A program made the translations under genes and the position numbers. Positions 8,014-15,831 of a DNA stretch of 64,000 bases are shown here, one piece after another (position 1 is the first letter of the stretch; the number at the start of each line of letters is the position of its first letter). The notes below the pieces were generated by a model. It made no database searches. It was not told the DNA's origin and saw only the letters and a list, made by a program, of their open reading frames with translations. This DNA is from an uncultured Prevotella sp. (GTDB lineage: Bacteria; Bacteroidota; Bacteroidia; Bacteroidales; Bacteroidaceae): assembly GCA_900541575.1 (NCBI GenBank), contig UQKO01000008.1, positions 1 to 64,000 of the forward strand, in the 5' to 3' direction.

Positions 8014-8535
8014 ATGAAAAAGACTTCTATCGAATTCCTCGCTCGCGAGGATGCCTTCCAACTTATTGGTAAGGAGTGGATGCTCATCACGGCAGGCACA
8101 CTAGATAAGCACAATATGATGACTGCCTCTTGGGGCGGCATTGGCTGGCTTTGGAATAAACCCGTAGCATTCATCTTCGTACGTCCCGAACGCTTTACAT
8201 ATCCCTTAATCGAGGAGAACGAGCACCTTACACTCTCTTTCTTGGGAAACGACGAGAAGATGCGTCAGATATATAATTTCTGTGGTACAAAATCGGGGCG
8301 CGACTTCGACAAGACACATGAAACGGGACTCACCCCTGTTATGACGGAACATGGTGCTGTGGCCTTTGCTCAGTCTCGCCTTACCATCGAAGGTAGAAAG
8401 ATGTTCCGCAGCGAATTTAAGCCCGAGGAGTTTCTCGATAAAGAAGCCCTCACTCGTTGGTACAACGACCAGCCTGGCGGTTCTCTCCACACAATGTATA
8501 TCGTAGAGATTGAAGCTGTCTATGTAAAGGAGTGA
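8014..8535 (+). CDS. Flavin reductase family protein
   Basis: A 173-residue protein of the flavin reductase-like/flavoredoxin family, which binds FMN in a split beta-barrel and usually passes electrons to or from flavin. Family features are the opening 'WMLITAG', then 'MMTASWGGIGWLWNKPVAFIFVRPERFTYPLIEE' pattern (positions about 23-68; the TASWGG stretch contacts the FMN phosphate in relatives), and 'FLGNDEKMRQIYNFCGTKSGRDFDK'. It lacks a signal peptide, so it is cytosolic. It is a single-gene unit: a divergent gene lies upstream and a strong hairpin downstream. The last codons are followed by a near-repeat of the 3' end (TATGTAAAGGAGTG then TACGTAAAGGAGTG), which has no coding effect. The physiological partner is unknown. 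Confidence 0.88.
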   Translation: MKKTSIEFLAREDAFQLIGKEWMLITAGTLDKHNMMTASWGGIGWLWNKPVAFIFVRPERFTYPLIEENEHLTLSFLGNDEKMRQIYNFCGTKSGRDFDKTHETGLTPVMTEHGAVAFAQSRLTIEGRKMFRSEFKPEEFLDKEALTRWYNDQPGGSLHTMYIVEIEAVYVKE

Positions 8536-8625
8536 GGATACGTAAAGGAGTGTGAGGAACGGCTGAATATAGCAAACATCCCATGGGATGCGCTTACAAT
8601 CATACTCACTCTTTATTCCGTAAGC

Positions 8626-8689
8626 GAAAGCGGAGAGGCGCTACCCTACTTGTTGGGGATAAGCACCTCTCCGCTTTCATTGTTTTGTG
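8626..8689 (+). terminator. Terminator between convergent genes
   Basis: GAAAGCGGAGAGGCGCT (8626-8642) pairs with AGCACCTCTCCGCTTTC (8662-8678) with one mismatch, followed by ATTGTTTTG. It ends the flavin reductase transcript. It may also stop transcription from the convergent gene that ends at 8723. Confidence 0.75.
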
Positions 8690-8722
8690 CAATGCTATCG
8701 CAATGCTCGGAGCAAGGATGTA

Positions 8723-9634
8723 TTAGAACATCTTTTCAGGATACACACCTTCGTCGCCGAGTTTTTGGAATTTCTCTACTACGCCAGGACGATCCTCAGG
8801 ATAAGTCACGCCAAACCACTTAGAAGTGGTATCAAGCACTTCGCAAGTAGCTACACCATCCTTAATAAGTTTGTCTACCATCAAGGGGATGAAGAATTCG
8901 CTCTTGGGATTCTCCATGTTCTTCGGATCTGAAAGGAAGGTCTTGAAGAACTCGTTGCTATGCTTGAAGTAGTCAGGAGTGAAGCCCCAGAAGTTCATCG
9001 AAACGGGAGTGTTATCAGGGATAGAAACCCACTCTTCGTCGTCGCCGAGATACTTCACAACGCCATCAAAACGCTGTATTTTAGTACGTTCTACTACAGA
9101 GGTCAAGTGGTGGTTGGCATCATTCTCGCAAACGCCACGGCTTACCGTACCGCTATCAGAGAGTGTGTTGCCTACGCGGAAGCCAACCATCGCATATTTG
9201 CCTGTGCTTCCCTCAGGAAGTTCAGAAAGCCACTTACCCATTACTTGGAAAGCATCACGATCATAGAAGTCGTCGCAGTTGATCACAGCGAAAGGCTCGT
9301 TGATTACGCTTTCACCCATCATCAAAGCGTGGTTAGTACCCCAGGGCTTGGTGCGACCTTCGGGACATGTAAATCCTTCGGGCAGTGCATCGAGGCTCTG
9401 GAACACGAGTTCACAGGGGATATGTCCTTCATACTTAGAAAGCACGATGCGGCGGAAGTCTTCTTCGAAGTCTTTGCGGATTACGAATACGAGTTTGCCA
9501 AAACCAGCGTGGATAGCGTCGTAGATAGAATAGTCCATGATGGTTTCACCATGAGGACCGAGCTCATCGAGCTGCTTCAAGCCGCCGTAGCGGCTACCCA
9601 TTCCTGCTGCCAGGAGAAAGAGTGTAGGTTTCAT
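8723..9634 (-). CDS. Nucleotidyltransferase (sugar-phosphate type)
   Basis: A 303-residue cytosolic enzyme with the fold of NDP-sugar pyrophosphorylases. I start it at the ATG at 9632-9634: the protein then begins 'MKPTLFLLAAGMGSRYGGLK', the usual N-terminal nucleotide-binding loop. The longer frame to 9784 would run across the promoter. Other features are 'GETIMDYSIYDAI', 'KPWGTNHALMMGESVI' (PWGT is typical of nucleotide sugar enzymes) and the metal-site 'VINCDDFYDRDAF'. The family is common in Bacteroidota, but the sugar substrate is not known to me. It probably activates a sugar phosphate for surface glycan synthesis. It is a single gene with its own promoter at 9683-9712, convergent with the flavin reductase gene. 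Confidence 0.85.
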   Translation of the reverse strand: MKPTLFLLAAGMGSRYGGLKQLDELGPHGETIMDYSIYDAIHAGFGKLVFVIRKDFEEDFRRIVLSKYEGHIPCELVFQSLDALPEGFTCPEGRTKPWGTNHALMMGESVINEPFAVINCDDFYDRDAFQVMGKWLSELPEGSTGKYAMVGFRVGNTLSDSGTVSRGVCENDANHHLTSVVERTKIQRFDGVVKYLGDDEEWVSIPDNTPVSMNFWGFTPDYFKHSNEFFKTFLSDPKNMENPKSEFFIPLMVDKLIKDGVATCEVLDTTSKWFGVTYPEDRPGVVEKFQKLGDEGVYPEKMF

Positions 9635-9682
9635 TTGATAGAAATGTATTTTAATGTTGTTAGATGCTCTTGTTATTGCTTG

Positions 9683-9712
9683 CAAAATTACAATAAAAGC
9701 ATGAAATGCAAA
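9683..9712 (-). promoter_or_regulatory. Promoter TTTG-N18-TAATTTTG
   Basis: On the minus strand a TTTG -33 box (9709-9712) and a TAATTTTG -7 box (9683-9690) are 18 bases apart. They lie about 50 bases before the nucleotidyltransferase ATG at 9634. Fits the Bacteroidota sigma-ABfr consensus. Confidence 0.65.
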
Positions 9713-9872
9713 CCATACTTTGCTATTTTTTGCAAGAAGAAGAGAAGGAAACCTAGAGTTGGGGCTGATTTCCCTATTGTCCATGTGCGTAAGAGGGATT
9801 CCTAGGAGTGTCCTTTCCCCAAAAAGTACAAAGATTTCCGAAACGCCTATTCACTCAGCATTGCTGAAAGAA

Positions 9873-11816
9873 TCAAGCCTTTGCGGCCGCTGCTTCCGCA
9901 CAACGCTCGCCATCAATAGCAGCGCTTACTATACCACCAGCATAGCCTGCCCCTTCGCCACAGGGATAGAGCCCAGCCACTTGCACGTGAGCCAATGTTT
10001 CATGATTACGAAGAATGCGCACGGGAGAAGAGGTACGCGTCTCGCTAGCGATAAGAATTGCCTCATTGGTCAGAAATCCCCGACTGCGACGTCCAAAGGC
10101 ATTAAAGCCCTCAATCAATCGTGTGCTGACGAAGCGTGGAAGCCAAAAGTGAAGGGGCGAAGAAATAAGTCCCGGCGAATAACTCGACTTGGGCAAATCG
10201 TAACTTAATCGACCATTCACGAAGTCGGCCATACGCTGTGCAGGTGCCGTTTGATTGCAGCCTCCCTGTTGCCATGTAGCCTTTTCTAGGGCTTCTTGGA
10301 AGTACATCATACGCAAAGGATTTTGCGGATCGTTCATATCTTGATGCGTTTCAGCAAAAGTTCCATCAGCCATAGCTTCAAGTAGGAAAGGAGCTAATTC
10401 ACCATCAAGATCCTCGGGGCAGGTTTCCACCACCATACCCGAGTTGCTCCAAGCTGAGTTGCGCAGTGAAGGGCTCATTCCATTAACTACCACTTGTCGA
10501 GGTCCACTTGCCGCAGGCACCACAATACCGCCTGGACACATACAAAAGCTATATACACCTCTTCCTCCACTCTGTGCCACATAGCTATATTCAGCAGCGG
10601 GAAGATAACGACCTCTTCCTTCGCGACTATGATACTGTATCTGGTCGATAAGTTCTGAAGGGTGCTCTAGGCGTACCCCCACTGCAATGCCTTTCTGTTC
10701 GAGAGCGATTCCCTGCGCATGGAGTTGGCGGTAAACGTCGCGAGCGGAATGCCCCGTAGCCAAGATGACTGGGCCATAGAAGGATTCACCCGTATGGCAT
10801 TCCACTCCCCTTACCTCTTCCTGTTCCACGATGAGTTTGTCTACACGCGTTTGGAAATGCACTTCGCCGCCACAGTCGAGGATTTGCTTACGCATATTCT
10901 CAATAATGCGCGGCAAGCGATCGGTGCCGATATGGGGGTGAGCATCAATGAGAATGTCGGGGTTGGCACCAAATTGGCAGAACACACGGAGTATTTTCTC
11001 CACGTTGCCTCGTTTTTTCGATCGGGTATAGAGTTTACCATCAGAGTAGGCTCCTGCCCCACCCTCGCCAAAGGAGTAATTACTTTCGGGATCTACGCTA
11101 TGTTGACGCGAGATGAGAGCTATATCCTTACGACGTTCGTGCACGTCCTTACCTCGTTCCAATACGACAGGCTTCTTTCCCAACTCTATTAGTCGCAGTG
11201 CAGCAAAGAGTCCTCCAGGTCCTGCTCCTACCACAATAACACGTTCTCCGTGGCTCACGTCCTGATACTCCACAGGAGCAAAATCTAAGCGCGGCGGCAT
11301 CTCATTGATAAAAGGTTCGAGGGTGAGATTCACCATTACCTTGCGCTGACGTGCATCAATGCTTCGCTTGCGCAGACGAAGCGCATTGATGGTGCGCACA
11401 TCGATGTGCAGACTTTCGGCGACGAAACGTCGCAGGCGTTCTTCATCGTAAGCTATATCGGGAGTGACTCGCAGAGTAATGCGACGCTCCAACTCATCAT
11501 ATTGGATTGTATTTTCCACTGGGTGCGTCCCTGCTTGTCGAGTTTCATAATCATCGCGCGCAACAAGGCTTGAACGTTTTTTTCGATAGTCGTTATTCTT
11601 ATTATAGGAACTACGTTCCTTACTATATATGCGTTCTTCCTTATTATAAGAAGCACGTGAATTACGCTGAGTTTGCGAAGCAGTGGAACGTTCGCGGCGC
11701 TCTCCCGGACGAGCAGGGCTAAATTTGCGGTGCTCTCCCTCATGGCCTCGACCGGCGCTGATAGCATTGCGGTTGCGCGGCGATTGATTACCACCGCGCT
11801 TACTATTATCTCTCAT
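9873..11816 (-). CDS. FAD-dependent oxidoreductase (COG2509-like) with basic N-terminal extension
   Basis: A 647-residue protein. From about residue 100 it matches the family of uncharacterised FAD-dependent dehydrogenases. A small alpha/beta domain comes first ('RRITLRVTPDIAYDEERLRR', with 'ALRLRKRSIDARQRK'), then the Rossmann dinucleotide site 'VVGAGPGGLFAALRL' (GAGPGG at 197-202), 'SFGEGGAGAYSDGKLYTR', 'VILATGHSARD' and a C-terminal 'GLYPCGEGAGYAGGIVSAA'. Relatives are about 520 residues long. The first 100 residues here are extra: low complexity, rich in Arg, Lys, Ser, Asn and Tyr (such as 'RNSRASYNKEERIYSKERSS'), and probably disordered. This part could bind nucleic acid, but that is only an inference. 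It lies 42 bases after radA and probably shares its transcript. Substrate unknown. Start: ATG at 11814-11816. Confidence 0.85.
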   Translation of the reverse strand: MRDNSKRGGNQSPRNRNAISAGRGHEGEHRKFSPARPGERRERSTASQTQRNSRASYNKEERIYSKERSSYNKNNDYRKKRSSLVARDDYETRQAGTHPVENTIQYDELERRITLRVTPDIAYDEERLRRFVAESLHIDVRTINALRLRKRSIDARQRKVMVNLTLEPFINEMPPRLDFAPVEYQDVSHGERVIVVGAGPGGLFAALRLIELGKKPVVLERGKDVHERRKDIALISRQHSVDPESNYSFGEGGAGAYSDGKLYTRSKKRGNVEKILRVFCQFGANPDILIDAHPHIGTDRLPRIIENMRKQILDCGGEVHFQTRVDKLIVEQEEVRGVECHTGESFYGPVILATGHSARDVYRQLHAQGIALEQKGIAVGVRLEHPSELIDQIQYHSREGRGRYLPAAEYSYVAQSGGRGVYSFCMCPGGIVVPAASGPRQVVVNGMSPSLRNSAWSNSGMVVETCPEDLDGELAPFLLEAMADGTFAETHQDMNDPQNPLRMMYFQEALEKATWQQGGCNQTAPAQRMADFVNGRLSYDLPKSSYSPGLISSPLHFWLPRFVSTRLIEGFNAFGRRSRGFLTNEAILIASETRTSSPVRILRNHETLAHVQVAGLYPCGEGAGYAGGIVSAAIDGERCAEAAAAKA

Positions 11817-11858
11817 TCGTTTGATTTGTTTCTTTATATAGGTATTCTCCTCGCAGAC

Positions 11859-13250
11859 TTACCCAAACAGTTCTCTCAGCGCTTGCTCCACTCTTCCCAC
11901 GGGTACTACTTCTATACCCTCCACGTGAGGCAAACCTTTCTTGTTTCCTTCGGGCACGAGTATGCGGTTGAAACCGAGTTTGGCAGCTTCACTAATGCGC
12001 TGAACAATACGAGTCACAGGACGTATTTCGCCGCTCAACCCCACCTCGCCAGCCATACATACGCTGCGTTCGATAGGGGTGTCCACATTGCTCGAAAGCA
12101 CGGATGCGATTACAGCAAGGTCTATCGCGGGATCTGCCACACGAATACCTCCAGCAATATTAAAGAACACGTCTTTGGCACCTATCTTAAAGCCCACGCG
12201 CTTCTCAAGCACTGCCAATAACATGTTAAGTCGTCGCAAGTCAAACCCTGTAGCCGAGCGCTGGGGCGTACCATACACTGCCGACGACACCAAAGCTTGA
12301 GTCTCGATCAAAAAAGGGCGCACTCCCTCAATGGCAGCAGCCACAGCCGTACCGCTCAACTCGTCGCCTCCCTGTGTTAGGAGCATCTCTGAGGGATTGG
12401 CCACAGCACGTAAACCATCACTCTGCATTTCGTAGATACCGAGTTCGGAGGTCGATCCAAAACGATTCTTAATACTTCGTAAGATACGATACATATAGTG
12501 ACGATCACCCTCAAACTGTAATACTGTGTCGACAATGTGTTCGAGCACTTTCGGTCCGGCGATAGTACCATCCTTCGTAATGTGCCCTACGAGAATAACA
12601 GGCACACCGCTCTCTTTCGCATATTTTAGCAGTGAAGCGGCACATTCGCGTATCTGCGTAACACTTCCTGGCGATGATTCCACACTCTCTACACTCATGG
12701 TCTGAATAGAATCTATCACAACGAGCTGCGGACGCACTTGGCGTATCTGTTCAAAAACCTGTTCCACGCGAGTTTCGCAGAGCAATAGCACGTCGGCCGA
12801 GGGCTGGCTGATACGATCAGCACGAAGCTTTATCTGATGTTCGCTCTCTTCTCCACTCACATAGAGTACACGCAATCCTTGCAAACGCACCACCATCTGA
12901 AGTAACAATGTAGACTTGCCTATACCAGGCTCTCCACCTATGAGTGTAAGCGAACCTGGCACAATACCTCCGCCGAGCACACGGTCGAGCTCTGCATCAT
13001 ACGTCGATATACGTGGTTCTTCCTGTACCGACACTTCTGATAGGGGTATGGCTCGCGTGCGTCCCACGCTCACTCCCGTAAGTTCTTGACGTGCTTGACG
13101 TTCGCTCACAGCAGTGTTCTGTTCAGGGCGAATGGTCATTTGTTTCATCGTGTTCCATGCCCCACACGACGGGCATCGGCCCACCCATTTCGGGGAGTCC
13201 ATGCCACATTCCGAACACACATATACGGTCTTTGTTTTTGCCACTTTCAC
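11859..13250 (-). CDS. radA: DNA repair protein RadA
   Basis: A 463-residue protein, the normal RadA/Sms length. RadA is a RecA-like hexameric helicase that drives branch migration in recombination intermediates. All parts are visible: the N-terminal zinc finger (Cys12, Cys15, Cys26, Cys29), the Walker A loop 'GGEPGIGKSTLLLQ' near residues 94-107, the Walker B strand 'QLVVIDSIQTM', the diagnostic KNRFG motif in 'RSIKNRFGSTSELGIYEM', and a C-terminal Lon-protease-like domain ending in 'RILVPEGNKKG' and 'VVPVGRVEQAL'. It is the middle gene of merR-radA-FAD oxidoreductase on the minus strand (gaps of 68 and 42 bases). Start: ATG at 13248-13250. Confidence 0.97.
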   Translation of the reverse strand: MKVAKTKTVYVCSECGMDSPKWVGRCPSCGAWNTMKQMTIRPEQNTAVSERQARQELTGVSVGRTRAIPLSEVSVQEEPRISTYDAELDRVLGGGIVPGSLTLIGGEPGIGKSTLLLQMVVRLQGLRVLYVSGEESEHQIKLRADRISQPSADVLLLCETRVEQVFEQIRQVRPQLVVIDSIQTMSVESVESSPGSVTQIRECAASLLKYAKESGVPVILVGHITKDGTIAGPKVLEHIVDTVLQFEGDRHYMYRILRSIKNRFGSTSELGIYEMQSDGLRAVANPSEMLLTQGGDELSGTAVAAAIEGVRPFLIETQALVSSAVYGTPQRSATGFDLRRLNMLLAVLEKRVGFKIGAKDVFFNIAGGIRVADPAIDLAVIASVLSSNVDTPIERSVCMAGEVGLSGEIRPVTRIVQRISEAAKLGFNRILVPEGNKKGLPHVEGIEVVPVGRVEQALRELFG

Positions 13251-13318
13251 TTGTTTTTAAGAGGATAAGGAGGAAGATAAGTTGCATACGAATCTTCAAC
13301 GCCTCCGTTTCTCTTCAT

Positions 13319-13666
13319 TTACATTGCCCCCAGCGCATGCTTCATAGCCACGAGTTCTTCACGGATTTTACGCAGTCGCTGCACAGCTTCAAGAGGTTGA
13401 GCTGTGCCTTGTTTATTTTGTTTAAGCACTTCGCGAGCGGCAGCAAGTTTTAACCCACGCACCTTCACAAGATCGTAGATAGTGCGTATTTTTGCAATAT
13501 CGTCTTTGGTATACCTGCGTACGCCACGAGCCATTTTTTGTGGAGCGATTTGCTTAGGAAATTCTTTTTCCCAATAGCGGAGCAGTGTCTCGCTCACACC
13601 GATTTGCTGAGCCACTTCACTGATAGAGAAGTAGTACTTTTCGTCGTTGTTTGCCGTATCTGCCAT
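13319..13666 (-). CDS. MerR-family transcriptional regulator
   Basis: A 115-residue protein with an N-terminal winged helix-turn-helix of the MerR type: 'YYFSISEVAQQIGVSETLLRYWEKEFP' (about residues 10-36), followed by 'RRYTKDDIAKIRTIYDLV' and 'VRGLKLAAAREVL'. The rest is a short helix that would form the dimer coiled coil. There is no effector domain or cysteine cluster, so it is the short type common in Bacteroidota and placed near radA. Its target is unknown. It is the first gene of the unit with radA. Directly upstream is a gap with 22-bp repeat modules (13749-13814) and the rpmA terminator. Confidence 0.9.
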   Translation of the reverse strand: MADTANNDEKYYFSISEVAQQIGVSETLLRYWEKEFPKQIAPQKMARGVRRYTKDDIAKIRTIYDLVKVRGLKLAAAREVLKQNKQGTAQPLEAVQRLRKIREELVAMKHALGAM

Positions 13667-13748
13667 AATGGTTAGGTTTGGTTTACGGGCAAAGTTAACA
13701 TTTGAATGTCAATACTGAAAGTAAATGAGAAAGAAATTACACAAGAGG

Positions 13749-13814
13749 CCATCGTTGGATGAGCATTATAGACTCTGCCACCCCAGGGGGTAGCAGCTCT
13801 ACCGCTCTGGGACA
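13749..13814. repeat. Repeat modules shared with 15.6 kb locus
   Basis: CCATCG(T)TGGATGAGCAT (from 13749) matches the inverse of 15605-15626 at 19 of 22 positions. In both loci the next module begins with CTCTGCC three bases later. The following TGCCACCCCAGGGGGTA (13776-13792) is a near-palindrome of the TRCC...GGTA type seen at 15.5 and 41.4 kb. The 22-bp phase is looser here. It lies about 85 bases upstream of the merR start. Confidence 0.55.
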
Positions 13815-13861
13815 AGGATATGACGCGCAATAAGAGAGATTGTATAGAACCACCTACATGC

Positions 13862-13900
13862 AAAAACGGACCGTCCACATTCGGGACAGTCCGTTTTTTT
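13862..13900 (-). terminator. Terminator of the rplU-rpmA operon
   Basis: AAAACGGACCGTCC pairs with GGGACAGTCCGTTTT around a short loop, with A-tracts and T-tracts on both sides, so it can work in either direction. It lies about 43 bases past the rpmA stop on the minus strand. Confidence 0.8.
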
Positions 13901-13942
13901 CTCTGTTTGTTCAGTAGATAAGTTCTTCTGCTGATAGATGCG

Positions 13943-14203
13943 TTAAGCGTTAGCCTCTTCTACAGATACCACGCTGCGGTCGCGCTGACCACGGTGGAAG
14001 CTAACTACGCCGTCAACGAGGGCGAAGAGTGTGTGATCCTTACCCATGCCAACGTTCTTACCAGGATAGTGAACAGTACCGCGCTGACGAACGATGATGT
14101 TGCCAGCTACGCAGGTCTGACCACCCCAAATCTTAACGCCTAATCTCTGTGAGGCCGATTCACGACCGTTCTTAGAACTACCTACACCTTTCTTGTGTGC
14201 CAT
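13943..14203 (-). CDS. rpmA: 50S ribosomal protein L27
   Basis: An 86-residue L27. The N-terminus 'MAHKKGVGSSKNGRESASQR' is the conserved arm that reaches towards the peptidyl transferase centre. It starts directly with AHKKG, with no Firmicutes-type leader peptide to cleave. 'GVKIWGGQTCVAGNIIVRQRG' and 'GMGKDHTLFALVDG' are also diagnostic. It follows rplU by 22 bases, the conserved bacterial order, and a strong terminator follows it. Confidence 0.98.
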   Translation of the reverse strand: MAHKKGVGSSKNGRESASQRLGVKIWGGQTCVAGNIIVRQRGTVHYPGKNVGMGKDHTLFALVDGVVSFHRGQRDRSVVSVEEANA

Positions 14204-14225
14204 TTCTTTCTAATACTTTAAAGGA

Positions 14226-14543
14226 TTAAGCAATTACGTTCTTGATTGTCACTTCAGTGAACTGATGGCGATAGCCATTGAGCTTACGATAGCCCTTGCG
14301 ACGCTTCTTGTGGAAAACGAGCACTTTGTCACCCTTTACGAGTGAGCTTACTACTTCGCATACTACCTTGGCGCCTTCTACGGTAGGAGCGCCCACCTTT
14401 ACATCGCCGTTGTTGTCAATCAACAACACTTTGTCAAATTCAACAGTCTGGCCGGCTTCGGCACCGCAGATGTGATTTACAAAGAGCTTCTTGCCCTCTT
14501 CTGCTTTAAACTGCTGACCGTTAATCTCTACGATTGCGTACAT
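14226..14543 (-). CDS. rplU: 50S ribosomal protein L21
   Basis: A 105-residue L21, normal length, with 'YAIVEINGQQFKAEEGK' at the N-terminus, 'VEFDKVLLI' in the centre, and the conserved RNA-binding end 'FHKKRRKGYRKLNGYRHQFT'. First gene of rplU-rpmA. The promoter at 14631-14660 gives a leader of about 80 bases that contains a small hairpin (14580-14595, GACTGC facing GCAGTC). That hairpin could serve autoregulation, but nothing more in the sequence proves it. Confidence 0.98.
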   Translation of the reverse strand: MYAIVEINGQQFKAEEGKKLFVNHICGAEAGQTVEFDKVLLIDNNGDVKVGAPTVEGAKVVCEVVSSLVKGDKVLVFHKKRRKGYRKLNGYRHQFTEVTIKNVIA

Positions 14544-14630
14544 TTAAATTACTGTATAAACGGGTTTTTCCAGGAGGCGGACTGCAACCGCAGTCTCTTT
14601 GTTTAGCCCCGTTGGACTCTAAATCGGCTG

Positions 14631-14660
14631 CAAATGTACTACTTTATTTTGAGTTACAAC
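14631..14660 (-). promoter_or_regulatory. rplU promoter GTTG-N18-TACATTTG
   Basis: The -7 box TACATTTG (14631-14638, minus strand) matches TAnnTTTG. GTTG (14657-14660) is 18 bases upstream as the -33 element. It lies about 88 bases before the rplU ATG. Confidence 0.65.
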
Positions 14661-14721
14661 GACTTCTGCCCCGTTTTTTTCCTTTCCTAGCACTTTTATT
14701 TTCTTTTCCACATACTTTATG

Positions 14722-14729
14722 TATCTTTG
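14722..14729 (+). promoter_or_regulatory. -7 box TATCTTTG for the small HA-domain gene
   Basis: Perfect TAnnTTTG match on the plus strand, 38 bases before the ATG at 14768. The -33 region is T-rich but has no clear TTTG. Confidence 0.55.
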
Positions 14730-14767
14730 CTATTATTTCTTCCGCATCTACTCTTTTTCTCTCTCAC

Positions 14768-14998
14768 ATGAAAAAAACACAACATAATTGGCTTAGGAAT
14801 TACCAAGAGCTGAAACAATTTATCAAGGAACATCATCACTTGCCCGACAAGCGAAAGGAAGAAAACCGCGGCCTGCTGAATTGGTGGAAATACAATCGGA
14901 AAAAGGAAAAAGCAGGGGAACTCAGTCCCTACTATTCAGAACTTATCCGCTTGCTATCAGATATGCGCTCCACGACTTCCGAGCATACAAAAGATTAA
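14768..14998 (+). CDS. Small protein with a helicase-associated-type domain
   Basis: A 76-residue basic protein. I start it at the ATG at 14768, which follows a good -7 box. The longer frame back to 14534 would cross the rplU promoter. The pattern 'WLRNYQELKQFIKEHHHLP' ... 'NRGLLNWWKYNRKKEKAGEL' ... 'YYSELIRLL' resembles the helicase-associated domain (PF03457: W..y..L..y...h..lP....e...L..W....R......G.L). In other proteins this short helical domain occurs in tandem at the end of helicases and probably binds nucleic acid. Here it stands alone. Stand-alone copies occur in Bacteroidales; their role is unknown to me. Family call moderate; function unknown. Confidence 0.7.
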   Translation: MKKTQHNWLRNYQELKQFIKEHHHLPDKRKEENRGLLNWWKYNRKKEKAGELSPYYSELIRLLSDMRSTTSEHTKD

Positions 14999-15254
14999 CT
15001 TCTACTAGGCAATTAAAATAAAATTAGGAGGATTATAGAACAACTTAGACTATATTAAATTCATTTTTTCCCTTATAGAACACTTTTACGACCATCTCCG
15101 AGTTTTTTTGGGGCAATCAAAAACAAAGAGAACTTGCAGCTTAAGCTTATTTCACTAAAGTTGCGAGTTAAATTTTTATTGAAGACATATTTGAGGTATT
15201 GACACACCCCATAGAACCTTCTAGGTTATTTTAGTTTTTAGCGGACAGAAAATA
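14999..15254. other. AT-rich gap, nothing recognised
   Basis: 256 bases of AT-rich sequence after the small HA-domain gene. I see no open frame with family character, no strong hairpin with a T-run, and no repeat shared with the other gaps. Confidence 0.5.
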
Positions 15255-15383
15255 TTACTGCTTGACCCATTTGCTCTTCAGTTGAGTAAACATCTTTGCA
15301 ACTTCCTCATTGTCTACAGATGTCTTGCTACCAAATGCTTTCATTTTCTTAATAGCGCTGGATGAAGAACCCATATACTTCAT
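15255..15383 (-). pseudogene. Short ORF or gene remnant, 42 codons
   Basis: On the minus strand an ATG at 15381-15383 opens a 42-codon frame beginning MKYMGSSSSAIKKMKAFG and ending TQLKSKWVKQ. The frame stays open about 16 codons further upstream (LKLKAKLEYITVAY) to a stop. The composition is protein-like, being amphipathic, with Lys and Ser and no rare patterns. It looks more like the C-terminus of a lost gene than a whole gene. I do not recognise the family. Confidence 0.35.
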
Positions 15384-15442
15384 GTAAGCCACTGTAATAT
15401 ATTCAAGTTTCGCTTTTAACTTCAGCGATTATTATCGCCATT

Positions 15443-15480
15443 ATCGGCTGTGTCTCAGCAATTCAAGCAAGCTTGATTGC
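15443..15480. repeat. 38-bp dispersed repeat, copy 1
   Basis: ATCGGCTG, two variable bases, then CTCAGCAATTCAAG and CAAGCTTGATTGC. The same 38-bp block occurs inverted at 52645-52682 with 36 of 38 identical. The second half holds a CAAGCAAGCTTG dyad. A shorter relative (CTCAGCAATT ... ATTGC) lies inside each 69-bp unit upstream of alaS. Confidence 0.7.
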
Positions 15481-15533
15481 TTATCGTTCTGTTCCGAAAT
15501 CATCGTATGTCCATCTTGAAATGAGGATTCTTT

Positions 15534-15626
15534 GCTCTGCCGGACGGCAGTGGTAGCTCTGCCGGACGGCAGTGGTAAAGCTACCGAACGGCAGCGGCAG
15601 AGCAAATGATGCTCATCCAGCGATGG
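15534..15626. repeat. 22-bp phased array with inverted closing unit
   Basis: Two 22-bp direct units (15534-15555 and 15556-15577) are identical. The next unit (15578-15603) is an inverted variant. Read from 15538, each unit is TRCC-N10-GGTA (an 18-bp near-palindrome) plus a 4-base linker. The unit TGCCGGACGGCAGTGGTA here differs from 41486-41507 at 2 of 22 positions. The 15605-15626 module is the inverse of 13749-13770. Confidence 0.75.
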
Positions 15627-15831
15627 TGATAGCTTCGTTCGCTGATGGTAGGATGAAGTGTTACGTATGAAATTGCTAAAGAATTTAAGTTTCGGATTCT
15701 GCGCGCCTAAGTCAAAACCGAACTTGATATTTACCCCTCTTGTGGTGGTGCATTTACACCGCTGCATCAGGATTTTTTCCCACTTATGCAAAGTACGCTC
15801 CAAAAACAAGCTAACTTACTTTGCATTGCCC

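Noticed and set aside
8960..9805. 281-codon plus-strand ORF over the nucleotidyltransferase
   Set aside because: Antisense to a motif-supported enzyme, no recognisable domain, and it runs through that gene's promoter.
13770..13814. tRNA-like fragment (GAGCGGTAGAGC on the minus strand)
   Set aside because: No acceptor stem, no GGTTCGA-type T loop and no CCA context. The similarity is explained by the TRCC...GGTA repeat modules.
13672..13878. 68-codon minus-strand ORF upstream of merR
   Set aside because: It crosses the rpmA terminator and the repeat modules, and the peptide has no protein-like pattern.
15441..15809. 122-codon minus-strand ORF
   Set aside because: It lies over the 38-bp repeat and the 22-bp array. 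Its translation is repeat-derived, with no family marks.
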